This document shows, piece after piece, positions 11,161 to 21,788 of a DNA stretch of 64,000 bases. The DNA is from Vanessa cardui (taxonomy: Eukaryota > Arthropoda > Insecta > Lepidoptera > Nymphalidae). The translations under genes and the position numbers were made by a program. Within the stretch, counting starts at the first letter, position 1; every line of letters begins with the position of its first letter. The notes beneath the pieces were generated by a model, which was not told the DNA's origin, searched no databases, and saw only the letters and a list, made by a program, of their open reading frames with translations. The DNA is taken from positions 1,304,501-1,368,500 of the forward strand of contig NC_061140.1 in assembly GCF_905220365.1 (NCBI RefSeq), written 5' to 3'.

Positions 11161-12950
11161 GCTAAATCTATTTTTTTTGTTTGTTAAATAGTATAGGTTT
11201 ATTAATAAAATTTAGGTTTAATTTAGGTTTAATATTTTTTTTTAATAAGTCGTTTCTTCGACACAGAGATCAATGACCAATGAGTGGCCGATGTTGCAAT
11301 CAAGCTGTGTACAAGAAATGGCGTACAAAATCAGTATCAACTAAAAGTTAAATTGTACAATTATTTATATAAATTGATAATATTACAATGAATTCATATT
11401 GTATTCTTGCTCGTACAGATCTCGGGTAGCATACTGACTTTATGTTTGTCGTTTATTGAGAAAATAATTTAATGTATGTAAAATAATTTAGAAAAGAGGA
11501 ACGAAAAGTTTTCGTACGAGTGCTTCTCAGTAGAAGCTATACTCAAAACAGGTCGAAGTTTTACATTCAATTTAATTCTGTAACAAGACTATTCAAAAGT
11601 TTCCACCCTCCCTGAATAAATTATTCCATGTAATATATTCAACATATACATGATAAAAAGGCGTGGAGCTTATACTCGTTAAATTTCAAGAAGGATATAT
11701 TATATTAATAGAATCTACACGTCGAATCGATGTTAACTTTTTTTTCCAAAGTGCTTGTTTGACTCTATAATAATTTCAAAATATGATGACATCTTTCAGG
11801 AATCCCTGGACTAACATATACATATATATTTTAATTTTTTGCAAACGTAATGTAATGCAAAATTTTATTTACAATAATCACACAAGCTTATTATGTTTAT
11901 TAAATGAACTATTTAGTAGTAATACTATTATATAGAAGGTCTATGTGTGCATAATTGTATTTGGTATATGAATAAAATGAGGGGTGCATGCATACATTTA
12001 TTTTGATGAAGTTTATATGAAAATCTATATTTAGATTTAACTTAATGAATAAAGATAGATGATAAAGTTTGAAAATTCATCACATCAGAGGGTGAAACTA
12101 AGGATGATAGTTTGTATAGAAATTCGTTTTTTGAAATAACGGAATTCGCTGTATAGGCTTATTTTTATGAGCAAAAGATCCGCCATTTTTAACAGTAAAT
12201 TAAAAAAATAATGTGTTTTTTCAATGTTTCAGGTTTCAAATCAGGTTTTTAAAAATCTGTTTATAAGTTAAAAAAAAACTTTCATGAGTTTTAGAAAATG
12301 TATTACACAACAGAGTCCAACAGGAAGAACCATTTTATGTACAAGTAAGTTGTTTCAAAATTTCAAATGTAGACTTAAAATTACAAAATAAAGTAATATT
12401 TAAGAAAATATAGGCGCTTTTTATTGCAAGCTTTTCCTTAACTTGAACGGACGTTGTCCCAACACAACACGGTTTATTGATAAATAAATGTAATCTCACA
12501 AGAATTATTCTATCATTAATGCAAATTAAAGTCATATTATTCAGCTATAATACAACCAAGCATAACCAAGAATAACTGACCACATATCTCTGAATTAAAC
12601 TCCATAATTTGATAGAACATCGGAAATTATCAATAGCATTCATTTCGGTTCGTAACGGTAATAAACTTTCATAACATCCCCAGTACATAATAATGTATGC
12701 AAGTATGTATACTACAGTGTGCGTAAATATATACATGTGTGATTATATATGTATTTTATTATAAGTTTATATCTGTAAAGATAGGGAGTGGATTGATGTG
12801 TGCGTTTTCGACGGAGGGTATTTTGTTTGTGTGCTGTTTGTTATAATGCATTTGTGTTGCTAAAGAATTTTTATAATTCTGTTAAACATTTATCCTTTTA
12901 TTTATGGTTCGTATTATTTGCTCATTAATTTGTAATAGTGGTCAACCAAG
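11161..12950. other. AT-rich stretch with one decayed LINE-A fragment
   Basis: A degraded plus-strand LINE-A piece lies at about 11515-11620 (cttctcagtagaagctata, then caagactattcaaaagt). Otherwise I see nothing; frames up to 66 codons have no recognisable similarity. Confidence 0.5.
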
Positions 12951-12952
12951 TA

Positions 12953-13146
12953 CAGTCAGAGTGAGAAAACCTTCATCAGTTTTCAAATTAATTCCTTTAT
13001 CGAGTCTTAAACTCTTAGTACCTTTTGAATATAAACATCAAATCATTGCGACGTAATGTCATTCTCGATCGGTAAAGCAGAATATCGCTCATACTGAGCA
13101 CACGAAAATAGATCTTAAGGTGACGAACCTTTTCTTACTCCGACTG
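12953..13146 (+). mobile_element. Tc1/mariner-type MITE, 194 bp
   Basis: Terminal inverted repeats (cagtcagagtgagaaaacct at left; the right end reads as cagtcggagtaagaaaaggt on the other strand) are flanked by TA on both sides (12951-12952 and 13147-13148). It encodes nothing. A longer relative lies at 36013-36336 in the opposite orientation. The TA target and CAGT termini fit Tc1/mariner. Confidence 0.8.
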
Positions 13147-13159
13147 TACGTAGCTGTAG

Positions 13160-13256
13160 ATCACAGGATGTTTACGTTATCCACCGAGCACAAGACGAAT
13201 TATAAAGTGTACGAAATCCAACGGTGAATGCTCATTTTTGAACCCGTAATCCTTCA
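13160..13256 (-). repeat. SINE-1 fragment
   Basis: It has the minus-strand middle and head segments (accgagcacaagacgaatta, tttgaacccgtaat) without the tail. Confidence 0.6.
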
Positions 13257-13375
13257 CTTGAGTTCACACAAGTGGACTTGGCTGTTTATAAGATTACATC
13301 AAATATAAAGCTGCTGGTTCGGAATAAACGTTCTACTGAGAAGCTCTACCAATTAACCAAATACATTGTTCCTAT

Positions 13376-13665
13376 GAGCCGAAGTGGCCCAATGATTAGA
13401 AAGCGTGCATCTTAACCGATGAATGCGCGTTCAAACCCTGTCAAGCAACGATGAATCTTCATGTGTTTAATTTGTGTTTATAATTCATCTCAAGCTCGGT
13501 GGTGAAGGAAAACATCGCGACGAAAGCTGCACGTGTCTAATTTCAACGAAATTCTGCCACTTGTGAATCCACAAACCCGCATTGTACCAGAATAGTGGAA
13601 TATGCTCCTCAAAGGGAAGAGGCCTTTACCCAGCATTGAGAAATGTGCAGGCTGTTATTATTATT
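13376..13665 (+). repeat. SINE-1 copy, full length
   Basis: The head gagccgaagtggcccaatga, the B-box gttcaaaccc, the conserved body and a tail of TTA units are all present. Confidence 0.85.
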
Positions 13666-14388
13666 AGGTATTGTATCAATGTTTCTTGGAGATATCAAAT
13701 ACAGGATTACATAACTGTGTCCTACGATTCAAAAGCCAAAACGTCAACCGAATAATATGTCCAATTGTACAAGGTATGTAATTCATGCTTTCCAACGAAG
13801 CCTTACATACCTACGTCGTTTTAAATTCGTCTAAACACAATGACGACATCTCGACAAAAGTTGTTTCGGTAACTTCAGCAGGACGGAGATCAAACGAAAT
13901 TTTCCTGAACGTAATATATGTAACTTTATATCTTGTCTCAAACGAAAACTCCGTTTTTAATGAGACTAATAAGACTGTTTGATAAGTTCTAAGGTTATTG
14001 AAATACTTTATAATTATTTAACTTTGTATCCTTATCTGTTTTTAATTTAATTTGAACAGGAAATATGTCGTGTATTGGTTCCTTGTCAAGTTTTATACTT
14101 CAAATTGTTCTTGTTGTAAATCTTTATAATTATTGCGATGGCTTAGTGGGTACTTAGTAGAAACACCTGGATCTTCATTGAAATTGAGTTCAATATCAGG
14201 CAATCTTTTGAGTTTTGTTGTCCTTGTTTTATTTTTCACTCGAGCAAAGTAAAAAAACTCTGCAGATGTCTATGGAATATGTCCAAGGCGTGTCCTCAAA
14301 AAGACGGGTAGCTTTAGTCTAGCAAACGACTTTTACTTTTACAGGAAAAAGGACATAACCGTAAAATGCTATAATCTATATTTTTATG
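13666..14388. other. Anonymous AT-rich sequence
   Basis: No feature is seen beyond a 65-codon frame at 13785-13982 with no recognisable domain. Confidence 0.5.
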
Positions 14389-14693
14389 GAGCTGAGATGG
14401 CCCAGTGTTTAGAACGCGTGCATCTTAACCGATGATTTCAGCTTCAAACCCAGGCAAGCACCACTATATATAAATGTGCTGAATTTGTGTTTACAATTCT
14501 TATCATGCTCGGCGGTGAAGGAAAACATCGTGAGGAAACCTGCGTGTGTCTAATTTCATCGAAATTCTGCCACATGTGCATTCCACCAAACCGCATTGGA
14601 ACAGCGTGGTGAAATATGTTCCAAATCCTCTCCTTAATGGAAGAGGAGACTTTAACCCAGCAGTGGGAAATTTACAGGCTGTTACTTTACTCA
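14389..14693 (+). repeat. SINE-1 copy, full length
   Basis: It runs from gagctgagatggcccagtgt to caggctgttactttac and is close to the family consensus inferred from the other copies here. Confidence 0.88.
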
Positions 14694-14706
14694 ATTTACT
14701 TGTACT

Positions 14707-14897
14707 TTTATAGTAATATTATAAATGTGAAAATTACTGTCTGTCTGTCGCTCTTTCACTATCAAACCAATAAACCGATATTGACGAAATTTGCTATGAA
14801 GTAACCTTGGACTTCAAAGAAGGACATATGCTACTTTTTTGCCTAACACATGACAATCAACCCATAAAACGCGAGCAAATTCGCGGGCGACAACTAG
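14707..14897 (+). mobile_element. HEL-A small non-autonomous Helitron
   Basis: It starts with atagtaatattataaatgtg, includes gtctgtctgtcgctctttca and ends in the hairpin-forming gcgagcaaattcgcgggc and CTAG (14894-14897) followed by T. It lies just downstream of a SINE-1. Confidence 0.85.
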
Positions 14898-14969
14898 TAT
14901 TTTTACAAGGCCAAAGAGCTTGTTTAAATTATCTCAAATATATATCTATATATACATAAAATAAATATA

Positions 14970-15195
14970 ACTAGTGACAATGGTAGGGGTGAAAGTGACA
15001 ATAGTAGTGGTGACCGGTGTTTACGCAGCAAACGTACGAGAAAGGAGGTAGTTCGATATGGACATTTCTAAAATTATCAACATCTACCCGCAAACTTCAG
15101 TCTCGTGAACAAGACATTCGTAGATAATGTCGAAATATCGAGCTCCACCGAATAAAAATAAAAAAACATGGTAAATATCCCGCAATTAATAACTT
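14970..15195 (+). repeat. LINE-like 3' end
   Basis: The segment with caaacgtacgagaaagg and atatcgagctccaccgaata, then an A-rich stretch and catggtaaatatcccg, recurs at 47937-48022. A shared end with an A-rich stretch suggests a non-LTR element tail, but no coding part is present. Confidence 0.5.
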
Positions 15196-15511
15196 TAGTA
15201 ATAAAAATAACCATGTTAATTTAACATCTTATAAATCTATATAGTCGATCACAGATGCTCAAAAAATTCCCACTATTTGACATCACTCGTTCTCCAAAAA
15301 TAGGTAGCACGATTGAGCCGTTAATTTTCCTGCACACGACCGTCACTGAAAACGCTGATATTATCTCAATCATTTACTTTGTGACGCGAGGACGCATCCT
15401 CGTGTGATGTGAAGGTATTATGACATAAAAGATATACTACCAGAGGTAACTCTTGGGAATATTTTACAAGACATTCAACAATTTATTTATTCGATTTGAG
15501 TGAGGTTTGGT

Positions 15512-15945
15512 TTAAATTTTTAGTTATGTATGTCTGTGACCATGTATGCTAAGGTCTTTAAAATTATACAACGAATTTTGATGCTTTTTTTTAGTTAGAT
15601 TAACTCAAGGGATTTTTGTGTATAATCAGCGTTGGTTTCTTGGAACCCAACTTGGAAGCTGAATGGTACACCTTTTAGGACACGATAATTATCATTGTTT
15701 TGTTTTGTTTTTTTTTTAGATTAAGTTAGTAGTTATAATTCGTTTATATGTTTTTAATTTTTGTTGTATTTCTTTTTTTTTTTTTATTCTTTTTATCGTG
15801 TCTCGTGTCTTATATTAAACATTTCTAAAAACAAAAACATTGATAACTTTAGATATTTCTGAAGATGATGGAAATAAACAAATATTTTGTGCTACATTGC
15901 AATATATTTAGTATCAGCATTGCAAAGTCGAGGCGATTCGCTAAC
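15512..15945 (+). mobile_element. HEL-B copy, interrupted and degenerate
   Basis: Two HEL-B segments (15512-15629 and about 15839-15945) flank about 210 bases of unrelated sequence that contains a T-rich stretch (15690-15800). The CTAG end is lost. Confidence 0.55.
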
Positions 15946-15957
15946 ATGTATTTATCA

Positions 15958-16035
15958 GTGTAGGCGGACGCGCAAATAGGCCGCCCAATGTTTAGAAATG
16001 GAATGACGAGTGGGTGGTACCTAGAAAGACTTGGA
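15958..16035 (-). repeat. REP-2 fragments joined
   Basis: The two ends of REP-2 (taggcggacgcgcaaatag and gacgagtgggtggtacct) lie together with the middle missing. Confidence 0.5.
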
Positions 16036-16431
16036 CAAATCCTGTCACAACGCATAGTAACTAACTATATTTACTCTATCATACATTATTCGTACCCTTC
16101 TGAAAGTAAGTATGCCAATGGTAATTTTTTTAACTTCAATTATACCCAGTACAATAAAGGCAAAAGGATGATTGTACGCCTAGTAGATCATTTTTGTATT
16201 AATTAATTATAAGAGATGGAACCGTTTCTATAGTTATCGAGTATAAGGAAAACTGAAGTTTTAGTATTTATTGTAATTATTCTAAATTATATTTTAATAT
16301 TTCAATCGATTGTAGTCAATTAAAAGCTTTGAATTGATTATGTTATACAACAAAACATTGGACTGTTTCCAACACTTTGTGATGGCGCCATGTCTGATAA
16401 TATATGGAAGAATAATCTTCAAATACATTCA

Positions 16432-16483
16432 GATCATCACCATCCTCCTGCCCTTGTCTCAATTTTACTTGAGGTCGGCGAAG
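16432..16483 (-). repeat. LINE 3'-terminal fragment
   Basis: On the minus strand it reads gccgacctcaagtaaaattg followed by gacaagggcaggaggatgg, matching the end of the LINE fragment at 19551-19786. Confidence 0.55.
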
Positions 16484-16485
16484 CT

Positions 16486-16757
16486 TTTTTTTATGCTATA
16501 GGTTGGCGGACGAGCATATGGGCCAGCTGAGTGGTCACTACTGCCCATAGACAATGGCGTTGTCAGAAACATTAAACATTCTACAAGTATATATCGCCAA
16601 TGCGCCACCAACTTGGGTGCGAAATATGTGCCTATAGTTATACGGACTCACTCACCCTTCAAAACCGGAACACAACAATACCAAGTACTCTACTGTTGTT
16701 TGGCGGTAGAATATCTGACGAGTGGGGGTACCTACCTGAAAGCCCTACCAAGTACAT
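16486..16757 (-). repeat. REP-2 copy, near full length
   Basis: The minus-strand copy has its poly-A end at 16486-16492 and its 5' end at ccctaccaagta. Some internal changes are present. Confidence 0.75.
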
Positions 16758-17047
16758 CTATATAGTATAAGTATACTAACATTCATTCCATCCATATCGT
16801 CTTTTACACAATCCATCCATCGCAATAATAAGATTTGACAATTATATTAACTTGGCCTATTTAAAATGTAAATCTCATGTCAAAAATATTAAGGCTTATT
16901 ACTCAATACTAGATTATATTAATGATCAAAAAGTGCGGTTCCAGACAGGATAAATATAAATTTAATTAAACTGTAATGTAATTGAAATTGTGGAAAAAAC
17001 TATCTAGTTATCTAGTATATATTATATAGTAACTATCGAGTTTTTTG
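16758..17047. other. AT-rich sequence, no feature
   Basis: Nothing recognisable is seen. Confidence 0.5.
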
Positions 17048-17160
17048 CGAGTTACCCTCGGTTGAATCTACTTTCCGAACTGGTAGCTTTACATTCAATT
17101 CAATGCGGAACACGACGATTCAAAAGTACTTTTATTCTACAAAACTGAACTATTCTTAAT
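17048..17160 (+). repeat. LINE-A fragment
   Basis: It has ttgaatctactttccgaact and cgattcaaaagtacttttat, degraded forms of the LINE-A 3' end, without the TTTTGA tail. Confidence 0.5.
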
Positions 17161-17240
17161 TCAATTAGTACTAGTCTAATTGCACGAAAATCTAGTTAGA
17201 TTTTTTCAGAGGTAATCTTGAGTTTATCTTGTTTTTTTGG

Positions 17241-17479
17241 CTTTTTTATGAAATAGCTTGGCGGACGAGCATATGGGCCACCTGATGGTAAATGGTCACC
17301 ATCACCCATAGACAATGACGCTGTAAGAAATATTAACTACGCGACGCTACGTCCCTTGTGCCTGTAGTTACACTGGCTCACTAACCCTTCAAACCAATAC
17401 TGCTATTTAGTGGTAGAATATCTGATGAGTGGGTGGTACCTACCCAGGCGGGTTTGCACAAAGCCCTACACCAAGTAAA
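17241..17479 (-). repeat. REP-2 copy
   Basis: Minus strand, from the cttttttatg tail side to the 5' end ccctacaccaagtaa. It lacks part of the middle. Confidence 0.75.
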
Positions 17480-17565
17480 TTCAATTTGTCACGGTCATTT
17501 ACCAATGTTACTGTTGATGAACAGGAGCGAATGAAGATTAAATGACAGGTAACGTTTTAACAATA

Positions 17566-17803
17566 CAACAACAACAGCTTGTAAACTACCCACTGCTGGG
17601 CTAAGGCCTCCTCTCCCTTTGAGGAGAATGTTTGAAACACATTCCACTGTTCCAATGCGAGTTGGTGGATATGCAGATTTTCTCAAAATATTTCTTTCAC
17701 CGCCAAGCAGGAATGACGACCATGAATTATAAACACAAATTAAGCGCATGAACAAACATCGGTTTAGATGCACGCGTTTCTAACCATTGGGCTATCTCGG
17801 CTC
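17566..17803 (-). repeat. SINE-1 copy
   Basis: Minus strand, TTG-type tail at 17566-17575, head at gctatctcggctcc. The B-box region is deleted, so the copy is shorter than usual. Confidence 0.75.
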
Positions 17804-18260
17804 CTTTTTAACAATAGTGAAATTTGTGAAAGTTAAATAGCAAATGTCAAAGTGACAGCTGTCAAACAATGAAATATCATGGTACATTTCAAACGTTCCG
17901 TCATACACAAGTAAAATGAATATAACGTATCGGGAATATGATTTAAATTTCGAATGCAATTTCTCTTCACCACTACCTTAGACCGTGTAAAAGTTATGTT
18001 GCTATAAAATATTATTAGCTACGCCTACAGTCATCAAAATCATGAAAACGGCTATTATTTATTTATTACAGTATATGAAATGTGGACGAAATTTCTCTGC
18101 AAATTGTTTCATCGCACGAACACAATTTGCTTCGGTAACAGACCGTGCGTGTTCTGTTTAATATATACCCAACGGCTTATTTGCACTGATCACAAAATCA
18201 ATTTTTTCTATATTTAGTAAGCCATCACAAACTTATCATATATTTTGATTGCGAATTATA
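17804..18260. other. Anonymous AT-rich sequence
   Basis: I see no gene or recognised repeat. Confidence 0.5.
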
Positions 18261-18261
18261 T

Positions 18262-18388
18262 CAATAAAATGAAAATAAACTTTATTCAAATCAAATAATC
18301 TTTTCTTTACAAGCTGTTTTGAATTGCCATTTAGTGAAGCTACCACCGGTTCGAAAAGTAGATTCTACCGAGAAGAACCGGCGAGAAC
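18262..18388 (-). repeat. LINE-A 3'-end copy, short
   Basis: It includes aataaactttattcaaatc and ctaccaccggttcgaaaagt, ending at gaagaaccggcgagaac. It is directly followed by a HEL-A copy. Confidence 0.6.
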
Positions 18389-18435
18389 AAGTGCTTTTTT
18401 ATTTATATACATTTTTACTTTCAATAAAATCAATA

Positions 18436-18634
18436 CTTCTTTATAAATGTAAAAGTAAGTTAAAGAGCTACAGACAGACGTCTGTAGCTCTTTAACTGCC
18501 ATACCAATAAATCGAATTTGACGAAATTTGCTGTGAAGCAACCTTGGACTCCAAGGAAGGTACATAAGCTACTTTTTTTGCCTAACACATGACAACCAAC
18601 TCTTCAAACGAGCGAAACCGCGGGCAACAACTAG
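18436..18634 (+). mobile_element. HEL-A copy with an internal perfect palindrome
   Basis: The end gaaaccgcgggcaacaa and CTAG (18631-18634) plus T match HEL-A. In place of the usual tgtctgtctgtc segment it has a 17-bp perfect inverted repeat, 18459-18475 against 18480-18496, with the 4-base spacer agac. Confidence 0.75.
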
Positions 18635-18970
18635 TTGTATATTATATATGTGAGAGATTTTCATATGAAATAAAATTCGATTCAAAGCAAACACGTGTGA
18701 GAAATACATTCGTCGCTGCATCAGGGAAATCGAAATTATTAAAATAACAGACCGTGGCGCTGTAGCACGTTTGCGGCGACTTCGGTTACGTCACTGTTTC
18801 ACGCACGTGATCAGCACATGAATATATTATCGTGTATCTATATAGCCATTCAATTAAGAGCCTTGTAATTTTACTGACCGTTCAACCAGCGTATTGTAGA
18901 GGTGGTATGTATGAAGGTACTTAGCGTAGAAACCGATTGCGAAATTTCGGAATGTCATATTATTATAGGA

Positions 18971-19165
18971 CTAGCTACCCGCCCCGGCTTACTGATACTA
19001 AATATACTCCAGATTTTTTCTTGTTTCTTTATTATTTTGTCCATGTATTACAAAAACCTCCCGAATCACTCTATCTATTAAAAAAAACCGCATAAAAATT
19101 ATTATATTGTGTATGTATTATCCTCTCGAATCACTCTATCTATTAGATAGTTTAAAATAAATATC
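18971..19165 (-). mobile_element. HEL-B copy, with a partial internal repeat
   Basis: The minus-strand 3' end is at 18971 (CTAG, then the GC-rich segment). At 19102-19150 part of the body (ctctcgaatcactctatcta) is repeated in the same order as 19060-19080, so this copy has an internal duplication or a second fragment. Confidence 0.6.
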
Positions 19166-19339
19166 TTTGTCCCGACATACTCGTACATCGTCGAAATTGA
19201 GTATTGAAAGAATTTAACGTCAAAGAAACCCAATAATAAAATATTAATTAAAATGAAAACGGTCCCGTTTATATAATAAATACATTTATTATTGTTATGA
19301 TAATACATAATAACAAAGTAAACAGTGTACTTGTACAGT

Positions 19340-19519
19340 TGTGACCGGCGGCTTCGCTTGTGTTTTGGTGGTTGTCATGAGTTAGGTAATAAAAGTATCC
19401 TATTTCTTGGAGTTCAATTTTGCTTCAACCCAAATTTCATCAAAATCGGTTCACTGGTTTGGTCGTGAAAGAGCGACAGACAAACAGAGTTACTTTCACA
19501 TTTATATTATTAGTATAGA
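19340..19519 (-). mobile_element. HEL-A copy
   Basis: Minus strand. The 5' end is at about 19519 (tctatactaatat), followed by the gctctttcacgaccaaacca segment. The 3' hairpin end is degraded and CTAG is missing. Confidence 0.7.
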
Positions 19520-19550
19520 AGTATAGAATACAACAGCTGTAGGGGGAAGT

Positions 19551-19721
19551 GTGAGAAAAGCCTTGAGCATGGATGTGGACGGATATAGAGGTAGAGGACG
19601 ACCAAGGAAACGATGGATGGATTGTGTGAAAGACGATATGGTTAGAAAGAATGTTACTTGTGAGATGACGTCTGACAGAGAAGTACGGAAGGAGAAGACA
19701 TGCTGCGCCGACCCCAAATAA
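19551..19721 (+). pseudogene. LINE reverse transcriptase, C-terminal fragment
   Basis: A 56-codon frame ends in a stop at 19719-19721. It contains GRGRPRKRWMDCVKDDM, then MTSDREVRKEKTCCADPK. This Gly-Arg-Pro-Lys-Arg-Trp-Met-Asp type of C-terminus is known from lepidopteran non-LTR retrotransposons. The 3' end aataatattgggataagggt, then aggaggatgat, matches the minus-strand fragment at 16432-16483. The catalytic part of the enzyme is absent, and the copy directly abuts a HEL-A end. Confidence 0.65.
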
Positions 19722-19789
19722 TATTGGGATAAGGGTAGGAGGATGATAAGCTGTAGAGGGAAGTAAAGCGTGGTATGATCACTCATATT

Positions 19790-20170
19790 CTAAAAAGTTA
19801 TCATTACTTATTTATTTTTATTAAATTAAGTTATCATTAAAAAAATTATTTTTTTTCAAGTTTAAGGGTATTAATTGTATTTATTCTTGTAATGTAATGG
19901 ATTTACAAATAAGAGATTATTCTTTTCGAAGAGCGTTAATTAATTTCATTGCGTTAATATTTTACATCGATTTTATAAAATCAAGATTTTTTTCATTGTA
20001 CTTAATAATTTAATCTTTGAATGTTGGTAAGCTTAAGCCTCAAGTCACGTTGGTTTTCATATTAATTTATACATTTTTTATATTACAATAAATATAATCG
20101 AAGTGTCTGTTTGTAATGTCCAAATATTTTTTTAAATCTAAGTGTATTATTGAATGTGTTTTTATGCTTA
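19790..20170. other. AT-rich sequence, no feature
   Basis: No gene or repeat boundary is seen. Confidence 0.5.
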
Positions 20171-20175
20171 TCAAA

Positions 20176-20328
20176 GCTTTTTATGCTATATAAATGTTCA
20201 CAATCACCTATAGACATGGTGCGTTAAGAAATATAAACCATTTCTTAAAACAACCATGCACCACCTTAGGAGCTACGATTTTATGTTCCAACAATACTAT
20301 ATAGTATATAATAGTATTGCTATTTGGC
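20176..20328 (-). repeat. REP-2 fragment, diverged
   Basis: It includes ctttttatgctatataaatg and the cacctatagacatgg segment of REP-2 in inverse order. It directly adjoins a HEL-B fragment. Confidence 0.55.
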
Positions 20329-20398
20329 ACAACGCTGATACTAAATATACTACAGAATGTCTTTATGTATTTACAATATTCACAACTTTATAAGATTT
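20329..20398 (-). repeat. HEL-B fragment
   Basis: cgctgatactaaatatact followed by acagaatg matches the 3' half of HEL-B in minus orientation; the end with CTAG is missing. Confidence 0.5.
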
Positions 20399-21214
20399 TA
20401 AATTAACAGGGTTATTTTTATTACTACAAGTATTTAAAATGGGATAATACGTTTTTTATATTTATTTGGTGGAGGTCGATATTGTATGTTATGTTATTGT
20501 ATATACAAATTAATTTGTATGTTTTGTTAATAAATGCCGATAGTCTGATGTGGAGGCGTCGTAAGTGAATATACTCGTATGCACATCGGTATACTCGGTG
20601 GCAATTTTTAACGATATAGTCGCGACATACAAACGTACTATACTGGAATACCTATGCTATCATCTCAATCATGTCGCCAGTGCGATTTAGAAGATTGTAG
20701 TGCAAAAGTAAATTGCATCGCGCTACCAAACATTCTACTATTGTATTGTGACTTTGTTGCTACGATTTTTGTTGTATAGAAAGCTGGATTTATATAATCT
20801 CTTAAATTTGGTACAAGGAAAATATACAGTACATCACAAAATATGTTTGGTAAAATTGGTCACTTTTAAAAGATTAAAAATTGATCGAATGATGAGATAG
20901 TTGACTATATATTACAATGTAAAACTGTATAGACCGTTAGATTACATTTATATATTACACTGTAAAATCGAATAGTTATCTATCCCGCGAGATTGAGAAC
21001 TGTCGAGAGATTGTGAACGGTATCATACTGCTTACAATTTAACGCATTATTAGTTAAATTATATGTAAATCTCTTACAAAATATTATAAACTATCAAAAT
21101 TTTATATTTTTTCTTGTAAGTTGGATAAACGTTCACAATCTTTTGACAGCTTACATTTGCTCGACATAGATTATAATCTAGTGTTATTTACAATTTTATG
21201 ATGACACATACATA
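20399..21214. other. AT-rich stretch with an inverted repeat
   Basis: The only structure I see is an imperfect inverted repeat, 21000-21018 against 21131-21149 (agattgtgaac/gttcacaatct core), possibly a small decayed MITE. No gene is seen up to the target duplication of the LTR element. Confidence 0.45.
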
Positions 21215-21218
21215 TATA

Positions 21219-21414
21219 TGTGGAAATAGTTTAAATATTCTTAAGTATATTATGTATTTGATAATGACTGGCCACTTGTAATGTCAGAAACGTCTGTTAG
21301 TTTTTAGATATATTCTGTCTGTCACTAAGCTTGATATCATTACGTTGAAAGAAATAAAAAAGTGAATATGAATTAAAAAACCGTGTTGTGCATTAAATCT
21401 AGCTATATCCCACA
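21219..21414 (+). repeat. 5' LTR of the deleted gypsy element
   Basis: It begins TGTGGAAATAG and ends ATCCCACA. It differs from the 3' copy at only one position that I can see (ttaaatatt against ttatatatt). An AATAAA signal lies at about 21353. Confidence 0.93.
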
Positions 21415-21419
21415 ACTTT

Positions 21420-21437
21420 TGGGCGCTCGTCCGGGAT
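21420..21437 (+). other. Primer binding site, tRNA-Pro-like
   Basis: TGGGCGCTCGTCCGGGAT starts five bases after the LTR. From memory it matches 17 of 18 bases of the tRNA-Pro-type site used by gammaretroviruses. The exact tRNA in this insect is not proven. Confidence 0.7.
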
Positions 21438-21788
21438 GCTGATAAATTTTATGCCAATCGAAGACGCAAGACGAAGATTAAAAATCGAAGATTGAAGATT
21501 GATGAATTAAGATTTAAGGTTGAAATTAAATTTGTATGAAGATTCACGTGTAATTGACGCCATCTTCAAATCCGAATTCTGTATTACCGACGCAACTTCA
21601 CGACTTTTTAAAAAAACAAAAATGGTAGTTTTTCATATCCGATGTCAAAGATTAAATTTATGAAGATAAAAATTAAATGAGGATTATAATAATTAAAACA
21701 TCGGTTTGCCCGACTAGAAGCCGAGGCCAGAAGACGAAAATCGAAGAGGAATTTTAGATTAAAGAAAAATTCAAGTTGTTTTTCGAAA

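Noticed and set aside
21000..21149. Inverted repeat before the deleted gypsy element as part of that element
   Set aside because: The TATA duplication and LTR start at 21215-21219 place it outside. It is probably a separate decayed MITE.
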